Source: Zygnema cylindricum (taxonomy: Eukaryota > Streptophyta > Zygnematophyceae > Zygnematales > Zygnemataceae). Taken from it: DNA of 64,000 nt. Location: contig JBBHKE010002816.1 of NCBI GenBank assembly GCA_037447655.1, forward strand, positions 62,001-126,000. Direction: 5' to 3'. Position 1 is the stretch's first letter. Every line of letters begins with the position of its first letter. The position numbers and the translations under genes are program-made. The notes under the pieces were generated by a model. That model was given only the letters and a program-made list of their open reading frames with translations. It was not told where the DNA came from and did no database searches. Of the stretch, positions 29,982 through 40,846 are shown piece by piece.

Positions 29982-30598
29982 TTTGAAAGGGATTGTTGAA
30001 AAATTCAGCTTTTGTTGGAGAGGAGGAGGAAAGTGAGAGATAGACGAGGGAGAAAGAGTGAGAGGACGAGCGGGGGGGAGGGGGAGTGAGAGGGAGAGAG
30101 ATGGAAAGGAAGAGGAAGAGATAGGAGAACAAGAAGGAAAGGATTTGTATTTTGTAGTGAAAGGAGAAGGCCGTAAAAAGTATGAAACGACTTCCACAGT
30201 ATTTACGGCTTATGGCAGACACGCGTCACCTGTATGGTAACAGTACTGTACCCAACTTTTCACGGTCTTTAGAAAAGTTTGTCGTTTTCTAGATTTTGTC
30301 GTTTTGAGGACATTGTCGGCTTTTTGATAAAGCGGTCGTATTGTGCTTAACGATAGAGGTTGTTTTTCGTACTTTTGTGTATAGGATAATTTCCTTCCGG
30401 CGATAAAATCCAATCTAGATAGTACACCGCAAATCGCTATTGGTGTTAGCAATTTTTTCGCCACGTAAAACATCTTTTATCCGTACACACTTGTCCGATA
30501 TTCATACGGATACCACCAATCAGAAGGTGAGAATCTTGGCTTTCAATCCCAACCGTCAGATCTATGACTCGACTAATGTGTACAAAGAAAATATGTTT
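29982..30598. other. Upstream region of the esterase gene
   Basis: The bases next to the start codon are purine-rich on the + strand (CT-rich on the gene strand) to about 30160, as in a leader. No TATA box can be placed with confidence. A mariner-type terminus (ACACCGCAAATCGCTATTGG) appears near 30422 without a partner. Confidence 0.35.
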
Positions 30599-30601
30599 TA
30601 A

Positions 30602-32804
30602 GGGTGGATTTCTATTAGCGAAAAAGTGGGGTTGTTTACTAAAGGCCGTACCGTTTCGCACACCATTTGTTTTTCCTAAGTAAAACCCAAAATCTCCAAG
30701 GTTGTAGGTGTAAAATCCGACCGTCGGATGCCATTCCGAGACCTCACGTCGCCAACCTTACATCTGCGGCGACCGTGCACAGGGAGGAACACTTTGCATA
30801 AACTGAACGTGTAAAAACGGGCCGCGTGGAAAAGTAAAACGCAATCCACGATGAGAACGCGCTTATGTTCGTACACGTGGCATAGGCCATGTGCTCTCAG
30901 CAGGGTGGAAGCGAATCCGCCGAAATGATCCCGTCACGCTCCCACCATCAAAGTTTGTTGCCGCCTTTTTGTCGTTCCGTTTTGAAATTTTGGATAGTAC
31001 ATTATAATGCCCTATGTCGCTGGTACAGATATTACCTCCGCTGGTACAGATATTACCTCAGCTCGTACACTACACCGCCAATCGCTATTACCGTACAGGT
31101 TTCTTTACCGTATAAGAATAAGGGAATTGCTAATCGCAGAAACGATTTTTGCTGCGCGCAGATAGTTGTCAGAAACTGTACATTTGAAGTACAATCTTGT
31201 ACAAACTACGTACCTTTTATTTCAGATCTGACGGTCAATCCGTCGAACAACTTTGACTGGCGGAATATTGTACCGGCGGTTAAAAAAGTGTCGCGCTTGC
31301 AAACGTCGACCGTCATAAAAAAAATATAATTTCACACGGCCGGCGCAGGTTTACTGGAACCAAACTGCGGCAGCCACATATATATAGAATGGCTGCGCGC
31401 AGGTACACCGCCAATCGTTATTAGCGTGTAAGTTTTTTTAGCGTATACAAATAGTTAGCGTGGTTTACGCTAATTGGGAATTTGAAAATTTTCGAAAAAA
31501 TCGTCTATTCTAATTAAGAATTAGGGTTTTTTTAAATAGTGTGGATAATTCTATTTGAGAATAAAAATAAAAAAAAGCGGGACGGAATTAGCGTACACAA
31601 CGCTAATAACGATTGGCGGTGTAGTTTACTGCAAAAATGAAATCAGCTCGCGAACCGTTACATTGAACTTGGACACATATTAAAGGACGACGTACAACGT
31701 GTAAACTCGCACGAAACCAAATAAACTTCGTAAAAAATAAAAATGCGTACCCGATTACCCGCGTATAAATATCGATGAAACTATAATGACACGTCGTCAC
31801 GTCCACGGTGGACGTGACAACGAGTTGATTTCATTTTTGCGGCTAACGTGAAGTGATAAACTACCTGCGCGCAGCCATTTTGTTTATATGTGGCTGACGC
31901 AGTTTGGTTACAGTAAACCTGCGCCGGCCGTGTGAGTTTTTTTTTTTTTATGACGGTCGACGTCTGAGGACTTATGGAGGTCTCAGAGTTTCAATGCACA
32001 CCTCATAGGACATCTTACCTGAACCTCACGGTCCCCAGGCACGCTCGACAGTCCAGTGTGTCACGAATTTTTGTTTTCTGTATCTGCCAACCCACCTTTT
32101 CGAGGTGGGTTGACAATTACAAAGAAAAATTAAGCGAACGCCTCGCAGATGAACATCTGACGGTCACTATTACCTCCTAGACCTTCGGAGAGTGTTGGCA
32201 AGATTCTGTATAATGTTATTTTTCGTATTTAAACAAAATAAGTGGTACGATTTCATATGGATAGTAACTGATTTCTGTAACCTACCCCACTTTTTGTCTG
32301 ATGGAATGTTACCCTAATAATCCAAAAGCAAATATTTTTTTAGTTATGGGAATCGGTAATCGCAGAGAACCCTTTTGTTGCGCGCAGGTAGCTGTCAAAA
32401 ATTGTACATTTGAAGTACAGTATAGTACAAGTTACGTACCTTCGAGTTCAGATTTGACCTTCAATCCGTCGAACAACTTTGACTGGCGAAATATTGTAAC
32501 GATGGTTAAAAAAGTGTCGCGCTTGCGAACGTCGACCGTCATAAAAAAAAAAACAATTCAAATGGTCGGCGCAAGTTTACTGTAACAAAACTTCGGCAAT
32601 CACATGTCAATAAAATGGTTGCGCGCAAGTAGTTTTTCACTTCACGTGAGCTCCATTGTGAGAGCACATACTGAGATTTTACTTAGCTGCAAAAATGGAA
32701 TCTAATAGCGAACCGTTACGTTGAACTTGGAAAAAAAATAAAAGGTAAGAAACAGCATGGCCCTCAGTAAACAACCCCACTTTTTCGCTAATGGAAAGTC
32801 ACCC
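30602..32804. mobile_element. Harbinger-like element with long TIRs and TAA duplication
   Basis: Inverted termini of about 45 bases begin GGGTGGATTTCTATTAGCGA on the left and GGGTGACTTTCCATTAGCGA on the reverse-complemented right. Both run on into AAAAGTGGGGTTGTTTAC. TAA flanks both ends (30599-30601 and 32805-32807), which fits PIF/Harbinger. The interior has no transposase and is a mosaic: a mariner-like MITE (31406-31621), a fragment of another Harbinger-like family (about 31990-32315), an inverted pair around GCCGGCGCAGG (31338 and 31920), and two copies of a 215-base repeat. Confidence 0.8.
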
Positions 32805-33055
32805 TAAGTTAATTGTTACAGTAAACTTGCGTCGGCCGTTTGAATTGTTTTTTTTTTATGACAGTCGATGTTCGCAAGCGCGACACTTTTTTAACCGTCG
32901 TTACAATATTTTGCCAGTCAAAGTTGTTCAACGGATTGACCGTCAAATCTGAACTCGAAGGTACGTAACTTGTTCTATACGGTACTTCAAATGTACAATT
33001 TTTGACAACTACCTGTGCGCAACAAAAATTGTCTCTGCGATTAGCAATTCCCTTA
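31120..33055. repeat. Three copies of a 215-base repeat
   Basis: Copies lie at about 31120-31330 (+), 32340-32560 (+) and 32838-33055 (-). Shared blocks include GTACATTTGAAGTACA, TCGAACAACTTTGACTGGCG and AAAAAAGTGTCGCGCTTGC. The third copy is outside the TIRs of the element at 30602-32804, so the unit is a separate dispersed sequence. Confidence 0.75.
31406..31621. mobile_element. Short mariner-like MITE with perfect TIRs
   Basis: A 216-base element whose ends match perfectly over 22 bases, beginning CACCGCCAATCGTTATTAGC. TA flanks each end (31404-31405 and 31622-31623). It belongs to the same broad family as 4311-4808 and sits inside a larger Harbinger-like element. Confidence 0.85.
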
Positions 33056-33150
33056 GCTATTTTCAGTCTTCAAGCCATGTAAAATGGGAAAAAATCTCCT
33101 TAAAATAACGTGTAACGCGCAGAGCTCTTTAATTGTGCGCAAGTATACTA

Positions 33151-34102
33151 CACCGAGAATCGTAATTAGAGTAAATTACTCTAATTCGGTCGCTCAAAAT
33201 TTCGACTCTATTACATAAAATAGAGTAAAAGATTCTAATTTTTTCATTATTCTATTTAAGGTAAAGTTTGATTAGTGTTTTTAATTCTAATATAGGTTCG
33301 CTTTAAATAGTGTGGAGTACGGACAACCTCCGACCGCACAAAATTGTACTTTATTAAGTAAAAAAGTACAAATAATGATTTAATACAGGTCGTTATCATA
33401 TAACTGCGTTTTAACAAACCGCGTAGTGCAAACGTCATAGTGACGATATACTGTACGTTTTGCCAAATTCTGTATGAATACTTTATTTACAGTAAAGGAT
33501 ATTAGCGTGCCAAATTAGAGTACTTAAATAAATTATTGTAAACTTTATAGTTGAAACTGCTCTATCACATAAATTAGCGTTCATTACAATAATTATTTTT
33601 ATTAGTTTTTGTACTCTAATTTTCTCTTTACTCTAATTCGGTCGCTCGAAATTTCGACTCTATCACATGAAATAGAGTAAATGATTCTAATTTTTTCATT
33701 ATTCTATTTAAGGAAGTTTAATTAGCGTCTTTAATTTTAATATAGGTCCGTTTTAAATAGTGTGGAGTACGGACGACCTCCGACCGTGCAAAATTGTACT
33801 TTATTAAATAAAAAAGTACAAATAATGATTTAATACAGGTCGTTATCATATAACTGCGTTTTAACAAACCGCGTAGTGCAAACGTCATAGTGACGTTAAA
33901 CTGTACGTTTTGCCAAATTCTGTATGAATACCTTATTTACAGTAGAGGAAATTAGCGTGCCAAATTAGAGTACTTAAATAAATTAGAGTAAACTTCATAG
34001 TTGAAACAGCTCTATCACACAAACTAGTGTTCATTACTCTAATTGTTTTATTTTAGTTTTTGTACTCTAATTTTTTCATTACTCTAATTACGATTCGCGG
34101 TG
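33151..34102. mobile_element. Mariner-like MITE with an internal tandem duplication
   Basis: Ends are CACCGAGAATCGTAATTAGA (left) and CACCGCGAATCGTAATTAGA (reverse-complemented right), flanked by TA (33149-33150 and 34103-34104). The core is the same as in 4311-4808 but is present twice (about 33180-33640 and 33645-34085), making this copy about double length. It has no coding capacity. Confidence 0.85.
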
Positions 34103-34190
34103 TACATTACAGTACAGTTTTGTAGCTCTCCAGTACGACAAAGGGACAAATCGATTCTTATTAACGGCCTTTCCTTCATTTCTAACCATA

Positions 34191-34731
34191 GATCAAAAGT
34201 AGGCGTTTTTATGGTAGGCCTTTTGTAGGTGCACAAAACTTGGCACTAAACTCGCGTAGAGTAGGCATATTGTGTGGGTGTGTGCTGTGGACACTCTTGT
34301 ACGGGCGTACGAATCTGACGTATGATCATAGTTCAGCGCACGCCGACGGACGAAATTTTTTAGCGAACTAAAACACGCGGACGTTCAAATTTGCAGACGC
34401 TAATATGACAGATAGTCCTTTCGTAAGTTGTGTTATGGGCTTTTCATGTGATCTTCTTAGATCGCTACTTTGATCAAAGACCGTCCGATCGTCTAAATCT
34501 GACGGTTTAAAAAAGTTTTACCTCAAAACTCACAGAAATTATTATTTTTGTCCCTTTTTTTTTCAAAATTTAGACAATACGTTTAATTCTCTATCGATCG
34601 ATGTGCAACTCAACCCTGTAACTAGTTTTTTCCATTTTTCGACCAATACAATATGGGTCTTAAGGGCATATTGTATGTTTTGCATACAATAGGCATATTG
34701 TATGGGCCTACTTTCACCTACTTTTGAACTA
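34191..34731. mobile_element. Dispersed TIR element, family D (copy 2)
   Basis: Left end ATCAAAAGTAGGCG and right end CACCTACTTTTGAACTATG are inverted. The interior matches 19550-19998 at high identity over several hundred bases. Here the first part is single, whereas copy 1 has it in tandem. No protein is encoded. Confidence 0.65.
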
Positions 34732-34871
34732 TGTTTTATTATGAAAAACGCGATGGTTAAACCATCAAAGTACAAAACATGATTGAAAAGGAAAATTGTT
34801 TACTACCATTAAAGGCTAGAATTGTAAATCCAAAAGTACGTACAAAAATTGTACATGCTAACCAACACTAA

Positions 34872-35819
34872 GGGTACGTCCCCATGTAATCGGTACTTTG
34901 ATAAAGTATTTTGGACTGTAGTGAAGTTTCGCCGTACTACTTTGAAGAGCGTCCCAATGTGCGAAAATGAAATCGGAACTTTGATATGTGACGGTCGTAG
35001 ACGTAGGTACAACTTGTGACGATTGAAGGCGACTAAGAAACTTCCGACGATTAGTGACGCGAACAAAAACAGCGACAGTTGTAGACGCCGAGATTTTTGT
35101 GAAATTGCAAATGTTTAGGGTTTGGTGGCATTGTGACGTCACGCTCACTTGTGACAACGTCGACGTCACGGATTCAAGAACTTTCCGCCATGGTTTTCCG
35201 ATTTCGCTTTTTCTACTTTCTCACTCGATTTGCCATTAAATAAAAATCTAAAAAAAATCAAAAAATATATTTTTTAAAGATCTTTCATTTTATACCAATA
35301 TTGTCGTGTCTCATTTAAAAAAGTGTGAGATACAAGCGATAGTATGAGAGGGAGAGAGGAGAGGCGACAACGGCGAAAAATTATGCAAAGGACCCATGAA
35401 TGCAAGTGGAAGTCCGAGACCCCTGCAATTTTTTTTCCGTACATAGCGCGTGACGGGTACGGAGAAAAATAGTGAGGACTCTCCCTCGTCCAAAAAAATC
35501 ACAAATCGTGTGGCGGGTGCGTGGTTCGTTTTTCATTCGCTGTCTGGGCGGTACTTCAACTAAAATCACCCCCTCGAGGTGATTTTAGATGAAGTTTTTT
35601 TTTGGGCTGGATTTTCTTGCTCGGGGGTCGAAAAGGGGAAAACGCCAAAATGCGTTCACATAACGACAAACACGCCGTACATCCAAAGTATGAATTGACG
35701 TTAACTTTACTTTGGTAAAAATGATTTTCTCGTACGGCTAAAGTTTTTTTCAAAGTTCCCTGAATTTTAGGGCAAAAAGATAGAGTAAAGTATGTACTTT
35801 AATACATGGGGACGTACCC
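34872..35819. mobile_element. Harbinger-like MITE, TAA duplication (H1)
   Basis: A perfect 17-base terminal inverted repeat, GGGTACGTCCCCATGTA, is flanked by TAA at 34869-34871 and 35820-35822. The 948-base interior shows no transposase. The right-hand TAA is also the left flank of the next element. Confidence 0.85.
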
Positions 35820-35822
35820 TAA

Positions 35823-36547
35823 GAGTGAAGTTCCATCATACGTTTATGTAATCGTACGACCAACTCTACAGACCGGGTCGATTGAGTCGAAGTTCCATCA
35901 CATATAGTCTGTAACACACCTGTTATACATTGATTGGCGCCACGCAAGTTACGACCACATAGGGAAAATCTTTCATAAATTAAGCACCGACAAAGCTTAC
36001 AACAAATCTTTATTTTCGTACCATGCACATACGTACTTCGACAAAACTTTTATACTTTTTGCATACGCCAGTTTATATGCCAGCTCATTTTTTAGGGTTT
36101 TTTTTTCGAACATAACGAAAGACCTTTGAGAGAAATAGTGTGTCGAACAAAAGTTACCGAAAAAAGCGTGACAAAGGAATGTTACGAAATTTCGTTTTTA
36201 TTTTCAGTTGTATATTAGAAAGCGCGAGACATGTGCAAATCTTAAGATTTTCGTTGGTTTTCCATCATGACACGTAGCTTTATCATCCAACGTGTCACGC
36301 TTTTTATTTTATGTATCTCCCAACCCACCTCGTCGAGGTGGGTTGACAGTTACAAAAAAAATTGAAGTGACCTCTTCGCAGATGAACATCCGACTGCTAG
36401 TATTACCTCCAATACCTTCGGAGAGTATCGACAAGATTCTCTGTAATGTTGTTTTTCGAATAAAAACAAAGTAAGCGGTACGATTTGGTACAGAGAGTCG
36501 CGGATTTCTGTAAACTACGCCACTTTTCGCCTGATGGAGCTTCACCC
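35823..36547. mobile_element. Harbinger-like MITE, TAA duplication (H2)
   Basis: The left end is GAGTGAAGTTCCATCATACG and the reverse-complemented right end is GGGTGAAGCTCCATCAGGCG. TAA flanks it at 35820-35822 and 36548-36550. A perfect hairpin, CCCACCTCGTCGAGGTGGG, lies at 36324-36342. A fragment of the same family, with its own version of the hairpin, lies at 31990-32315. Confidence 0.75.
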
Positions 36548-36719
36548 TAAGAACAAAAGAAAGCAAAGAAAACATTAGAAACAAAAGACAAACACTAAAA
36601 TTAAACTACAAAAGCACTTAAAACTACACTATACAAAGGCTCTAAATGACAAAAAGGGTCGTCGACCCAAAGCCTAAAACAAAACTACACTAAAGGTCCG
36701 AGGAACAAATATCATCAAT

Positions 36720-37949
36720 GTTCACCGGGTGGCGAGGAGGTAAATCTAAAAATAAATAAAAGTAAGTCCGCAAAGGCAGCCCGCTTCTAGCTCAACTCTC
36801 TCCGGTCCCCATACTTGTTGCAGTCACTCAAGACCACAAAGAGAGCTAGAGCCATGGCTGTATAAAGAGGATAGGCTAATTCGTGGTTTGTACCAAAATG
36901 GAATTGCTAGAATCAAGATTTGATCATGGTACCTACCATCCTCTAACAACCGTTAGCTTTAGCCTATAACTTAGAGTCAACGATGAAATACGTAGGTTAT
37001 AATAGGTATTTAGAAGTGTACAAGGAGAGAATTCTAACAAACCAACAAATAACCAAAAATAGCTCCATACAAATTTGAACCAGGGTCTATGGAAGTAATT
37101 GTAGTGGTATGCCTTATCCAACAAGGCGTCAACGAAACGATATACATACCTGGATTCAAAGGAATTTAAAACTTGACGCATCTGTTAATTAACACCAGAC
37201 TAACGAAAAGGAAAAATTCATGCATGTACGCGAATCTGAACCGTGTAAAATATGTTTTGATCTAACGGCCGCCATCGTAGCCGCCATGCGAAGTGAGATT
37301 TTGGCGGCATTTGGAGATAGCGTCACGCGTTGCCACGTGGCGCAATGTTATTTGATACCAGAGAAGACGGGTGGAGGAACCATAACTCCCGATTTGACAA
37401 GTGTCACCTTGTAGATCATGTCGTACAATATCCGTACAATAAGTACATCGCCCATTGTACCTTTTTGTACTATAAAATGTTCCTATTGGACTAGGGTTTA
37501 GTAGTAGGTAGTCGTGAGTAGGCAGACCTGGACTTAGCGATATTTAGGTACCTCTCTCTAAGAGAGCTTGTAACTATAAAGGTCATCTTTGACCAACCAT
37601 AACTTAATGCTCGGGTGAGCAAATTGAGTGATTCTTTTTGCTGCGGACTCAGGGGAGTCCAAGCTACACAAGGGTGTAGTCGGTCAGAGTCTTAGCGTGC
37701 CAGGATGGCACTTATTCAGTGGGAAAGTCAAAGTGGGGAATATTGTCCAAAACACATATTGAAGCTTTGCATTTTGTAGTGGAACTGAGCACACAGAAGG
37801 TCTTCTCTTCACAGGGGTGAAGGTATATTGGGGTTTTTATTGTCAAGGGATCATTTATTTGGGTTTATATCAACTTGGAGTCGGCACTATCTAGATTAGC
37901 TTCTTTTGGATCTGCGAATTCTGTGGGCAATGGAGCCCATAGAATTTCA
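36720..37949 (+). mobile_element. Copia-type LTR (family B) followed by a primer site
   Basis: Closely matches 1266-2361 and 62329-63488. It carries the antisense tRNA-like segment (about 37070-37140), the leader block AGAGAGCTTGTAACTATAAAGG, three hairpins (37645-37660, 37664-37679, 37807-37822), and a terminal hairpin with arms GAATTCTGTGGGC and GCCCATAGAATTTC (37917-37948). It ends in CA at 37949, next to a primer-binding site. The 5' boundary is uncertain. Confidence 0.75.
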
Positions 37950-37963
37950 GGTTATGGGCCCAC
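37950..37963 (+). other. Copia primer-binding site matching the tRNA-iMet anticodon arm
   Basis: GGTTATGGGCCCAC directly follows the LTR. It is the exact complement of GTGGGCCCATAACC in the anticodon arm of plant initiator tRNA-Met. Drosophila copia is known to use an internal (half-tRNA) primer of this kind. The ATG at 37954-37956 lies inside the site and opens the next frame. Confidence 0.8.
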
Positions 37964-38253
37964 GACACAGACGAAAACCACCAAAAGAGACAGGTAAAGC
38001 GGATTGGCGACGTGTGAGAAGCCCTTCCAGGCGATCAAAAATACCATGCCGACAACTTGATGCAAAATTGCAAACAAACGATTATCAAAATCGGAAAGTG
38101 AGGAAAGGAAAGAAGAACTCAAGGGAAGAGTGCACGCCAAGTACAAAGGATGTTGCGAAAAACAACGAGTTAAAATCGCAAAAGCCACTTGGGAATCATG
38201 TATTTTCGGAAGGTCCTCACAGTGAGAAAGGTCGTCCAATAAAACATCCGTAA
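37954..38253 (+). pseudogene. Basic gag-like N-terminal frame starting inside the primer site
   Basis: A 99-residue frame beginning MGPRHRRKPPKETGK, rich in Lys, Arg and Pro, and ending TAA. The copia elements at 44492 and 59975 also begin with MGP-type sequence from the same position, but the rest differs. The frame is probably the truncated start of a different gag gene, cut off by the LINE-type remnant downstream. I recognise no domain. Confidence 0.45.
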
Positions 38254-38889
38254 CAAACTGGTGAACAAATTCAGTGGCGCCAATTGGAGAACCTAAAACC
38301 CTTTAACCCTCTTGAGGTGTATAAACACGAAAATCCGGAGGAAGAGGGAAATTTGGTGGTAGGCTAATTAGTGACCATGCAATACATTTAGGGATTTTGA
38401 CGCCATACCTATTCTTGAAAGTTGGTCAAAAATATAGTGGAAGGCAGGAACCACCTGGTTTGGTGGACCGATAATATGTGTGTCATTCGCCACCAAAGGG
38501 AACAAAAAATTGGGGAAAGCGGTCGCGGATGCTTGTAAGACTTGTTAGTGGGCCAGAGCAAATAGAGGGGCTCCCAAAGGGTCCCCTTGAAAGTACCGGT
38601 GACTGAGTCCAAAGTGGCAACATCTCCCAATGGGCCACCACGGGAGGAAACAAGAAAGTTGGGCGAAGAGTAAAAAGTGCGAACAAAAGGGAAAAGTTGG
38701 TTGATAGGAGGGGGGGATTGTCGGAACTTGCGGAAGATGGCGTTATGATCCACAGTATTACAATCATAAGCAATATCAACTTGGCGAACGACCGAATCTG
38801 GGTGCATGTCCATTGTCTCAAGTAAACCATGGACGACTGCCTCACAACCGCCCCGTGTAGCGACACCAAATTGATGAGGGGAAAAATAA

Positions 38890-39735
38890 TCGTGAAACGT
38901 GTTGTTCTACAACCACCGGTGCAGGTGGAGGAGCAGCAGTAGTAGTAGAAGTAGACATGATACACTCTCAGAAGCTATCAAGAATCCTACCAAACAGCTA
39001 TTCTTAATTGCTCACCAATTCTTATACAAGCATCCAAACCTCACAAAACTCTATCAGAATATAGAGTAGCATAAACACTAATAACTCCCAAAGTTATAGC
39101 ACAATTGACCTGACAACACTCAAGATATAATACTCAAAAGTTTCCCAAAAACTGTTTGCAGTTTCACTACTTGGAAGTCTGGATACATAATATGCTATGA
39201 GTCCTAAGTCTTATACTTGTGTTGAACTGGCAACACCATTGTACTTGAGAGGTACATCAAACCACCAAGCTACCACTAATCTGTCAAGCTACCATTGAGC
39301 TATCACTAAGCTACCACTGAGCTATCACTAAGCTAACTAGAATCGTATCTATCGCAGTTGCTCTATCCTGTACAGAATCACATTAAGAATATTAGACGTT
39401 GCGTTGTCCGTACGGACCATATCAAACATAATCATGGTTGCCTTGTCCTGTCTGTGTTGAAGCTTCGCTGCTGCGCTGCTCTGCTGTATAGCAGCTGCTC
39501 TGCTGCTGCGCTGCTCTGCTGTATAGCAGCTGCTCTGTTGTATAGCAGCTGCTCTGCTGTATAGCAGCTGCGCTGCTGTATAGCAGCTGCGCTGCTCTGT
39601 TGTATAGCAGCTGCTCTGCTGTATAGCAGCTGCGCTGCTGTATAGCAGCTGCGCTGCTCTGTTGTATAGCAGCTGCGCTGCTCTGTCTGTAAAGCAGCTG
39701 CGCTGCTCTGAGACTGAAAGCTTTCCAAATAGACA
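38890..39735 (-). mobile_element. Insertion splitting the LINE-type gene; LTR-like with a gag-like start
   Basis: The conserved LINE protein runs up to about 39740 and resumes at about 38890. The inserted DNA contains a minisatellite, AT-rich leader-like sequence, and near its end a start reading MSTSTTTTAAPPPAPVVV (from 38957), which looks like the beginning of a gag gene. A truncated LTR retroelement inserted here is the simplest reading. Exact ends and duplication are unclear. Confidence 0.45.
39460..39710. repeat. GCTGCTCTGTTGTATAGCA minisatellite
   Basis: About thirteen imperfect units of 15-19 bases made of GCTGCGCTGCTCTGT and TGTATAGCAGCTGC. Translation of the minus strand gives repeated Gln/Ser/Ala-rich peptides that are not meaningful. 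Similar GCTGCGCTGCT repeats occur in the chromovirus LTRs. Confidence 0.85.
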
Positions 39736-40846
39736 ACAAAACGCCCCTTGGAGTTGTAGACACATTGATCGAGCGACAAGACGGTACAAAACCTCCCCCA
39801 CAGCAATAGGTCGAACACCTCCGACGAGATTTGAAACAGCAGCAAGACGAGCAGCCGCCAAAAGAGGGACTATAGTGCGTGGCACATTTCCTTGTGCTAA
39901 TTGGGAAGCCACCTTAAAGAGTAAATCAAAGCCTTGGGATGGATTTTCAGGAGGGAAAATATCACGAAAAATCTCATATACCATCCTAGAAGGTCCCCCT
40001 GCCGAAAGATGAGGGGATCGTACAAGAGCTTTGGAGAAGGTATCTTGGTCAAGATCAAAGGGGTCTAGAGGGTCATAAGATTCAATAAAAGGCAAAGGTT
40101 CATTAGGTGCAAGGGGATGAAGGGCGCGAAGGGCCTCAACTGTTGACTCTGTAGTTGGCGAGGGTGTAAGAGGTCGAAGCGCCCGAGCCGCTCGAGAAAT
40201 TTCACCATATCGCCCAAGATGCACAGCGCGACGTATACGGGTTGTGGAGTTAGGTAGTGGAGCTTCACGTTGAGGAGGAGTAACAGAAAGGGAGATAACT
40301 CTATCTGTGTGTTCTTGTTCAAGAGATTCGCAATCCTCGCGTAAGAATCGTTGACATCTTGAACGCGTTTCACGGGCCCCGCTAGCGCCCCCACGAGAAG
40401 GTAAGACTAAAACCCAAAGTGGAAACAAAAGGAAAAGGTGCCACGCCGCCTAATTATTGATATCTTCAGCTAGAAGTCCGAGTGGGAAACGAAGGGCTAC
40501 ATAGATGACCTCTCGAAGATGAGGAGGAATGTCTGAGTAAAGTCGAGGCCGAGGGTAACCGAGATGATAATAGCCCAACACACTAAGGTTGCAGATAAAC
40601 TCCCAATCATTATGAGAGGGGTGTCGTGGATTGGGGGGATTTGTAAGACGAGGGCCGCTTGGAGAAGGCGGCGAAGCCGAAGCAACCTTAGGACACGCTC
40701 TCACATGTCTTGCGAAACCGGCAGAGGCTACATACATCTTCCCACAGCCCGGGCAAGGAACTCGAGAAGCCGAAGCATTTGAAGAAGGGTTGGCAAATGG
40801 AGGAGGATGAGGAGCTTGGTTACTTGTAGGTTTAGCAATAGCAATA

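Larger units (their letters stand above)
38260..40846 (-). pseudogene. LINE-type reverse transcriptase remnant with zinc finger
   Basis: Reading on the minus strand, an N-terminal Cys/His finger (CPGCGKMYVASAGFARHVRAC) is followed by a charged linker. The reverse transcriptase part includes SAGGPSRMVYEIFRDIFPP, SNLVGGVRPIAVGEVLYRLV, HQFGVATRGGCEAVVHG and a degenerate catalytic region. Frames shift several times (near 40450, 40390, 39740 and 38500) and an 800-base insertion splits the domain. The non-LTR family is known from plant and algal genomes; this copy cannot be functional. Its 5' end abuts copia reverse transcriptase sequence at about 40846. Confidence 0.75.

Noticed and set aside
39349-40428. 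A 359-residue protein with Gln/Ser/Ala repeats
   Set aside because: The N-terminal half is LINE-type reverse transcriptase; the repeats come from an inserted minisatellite.
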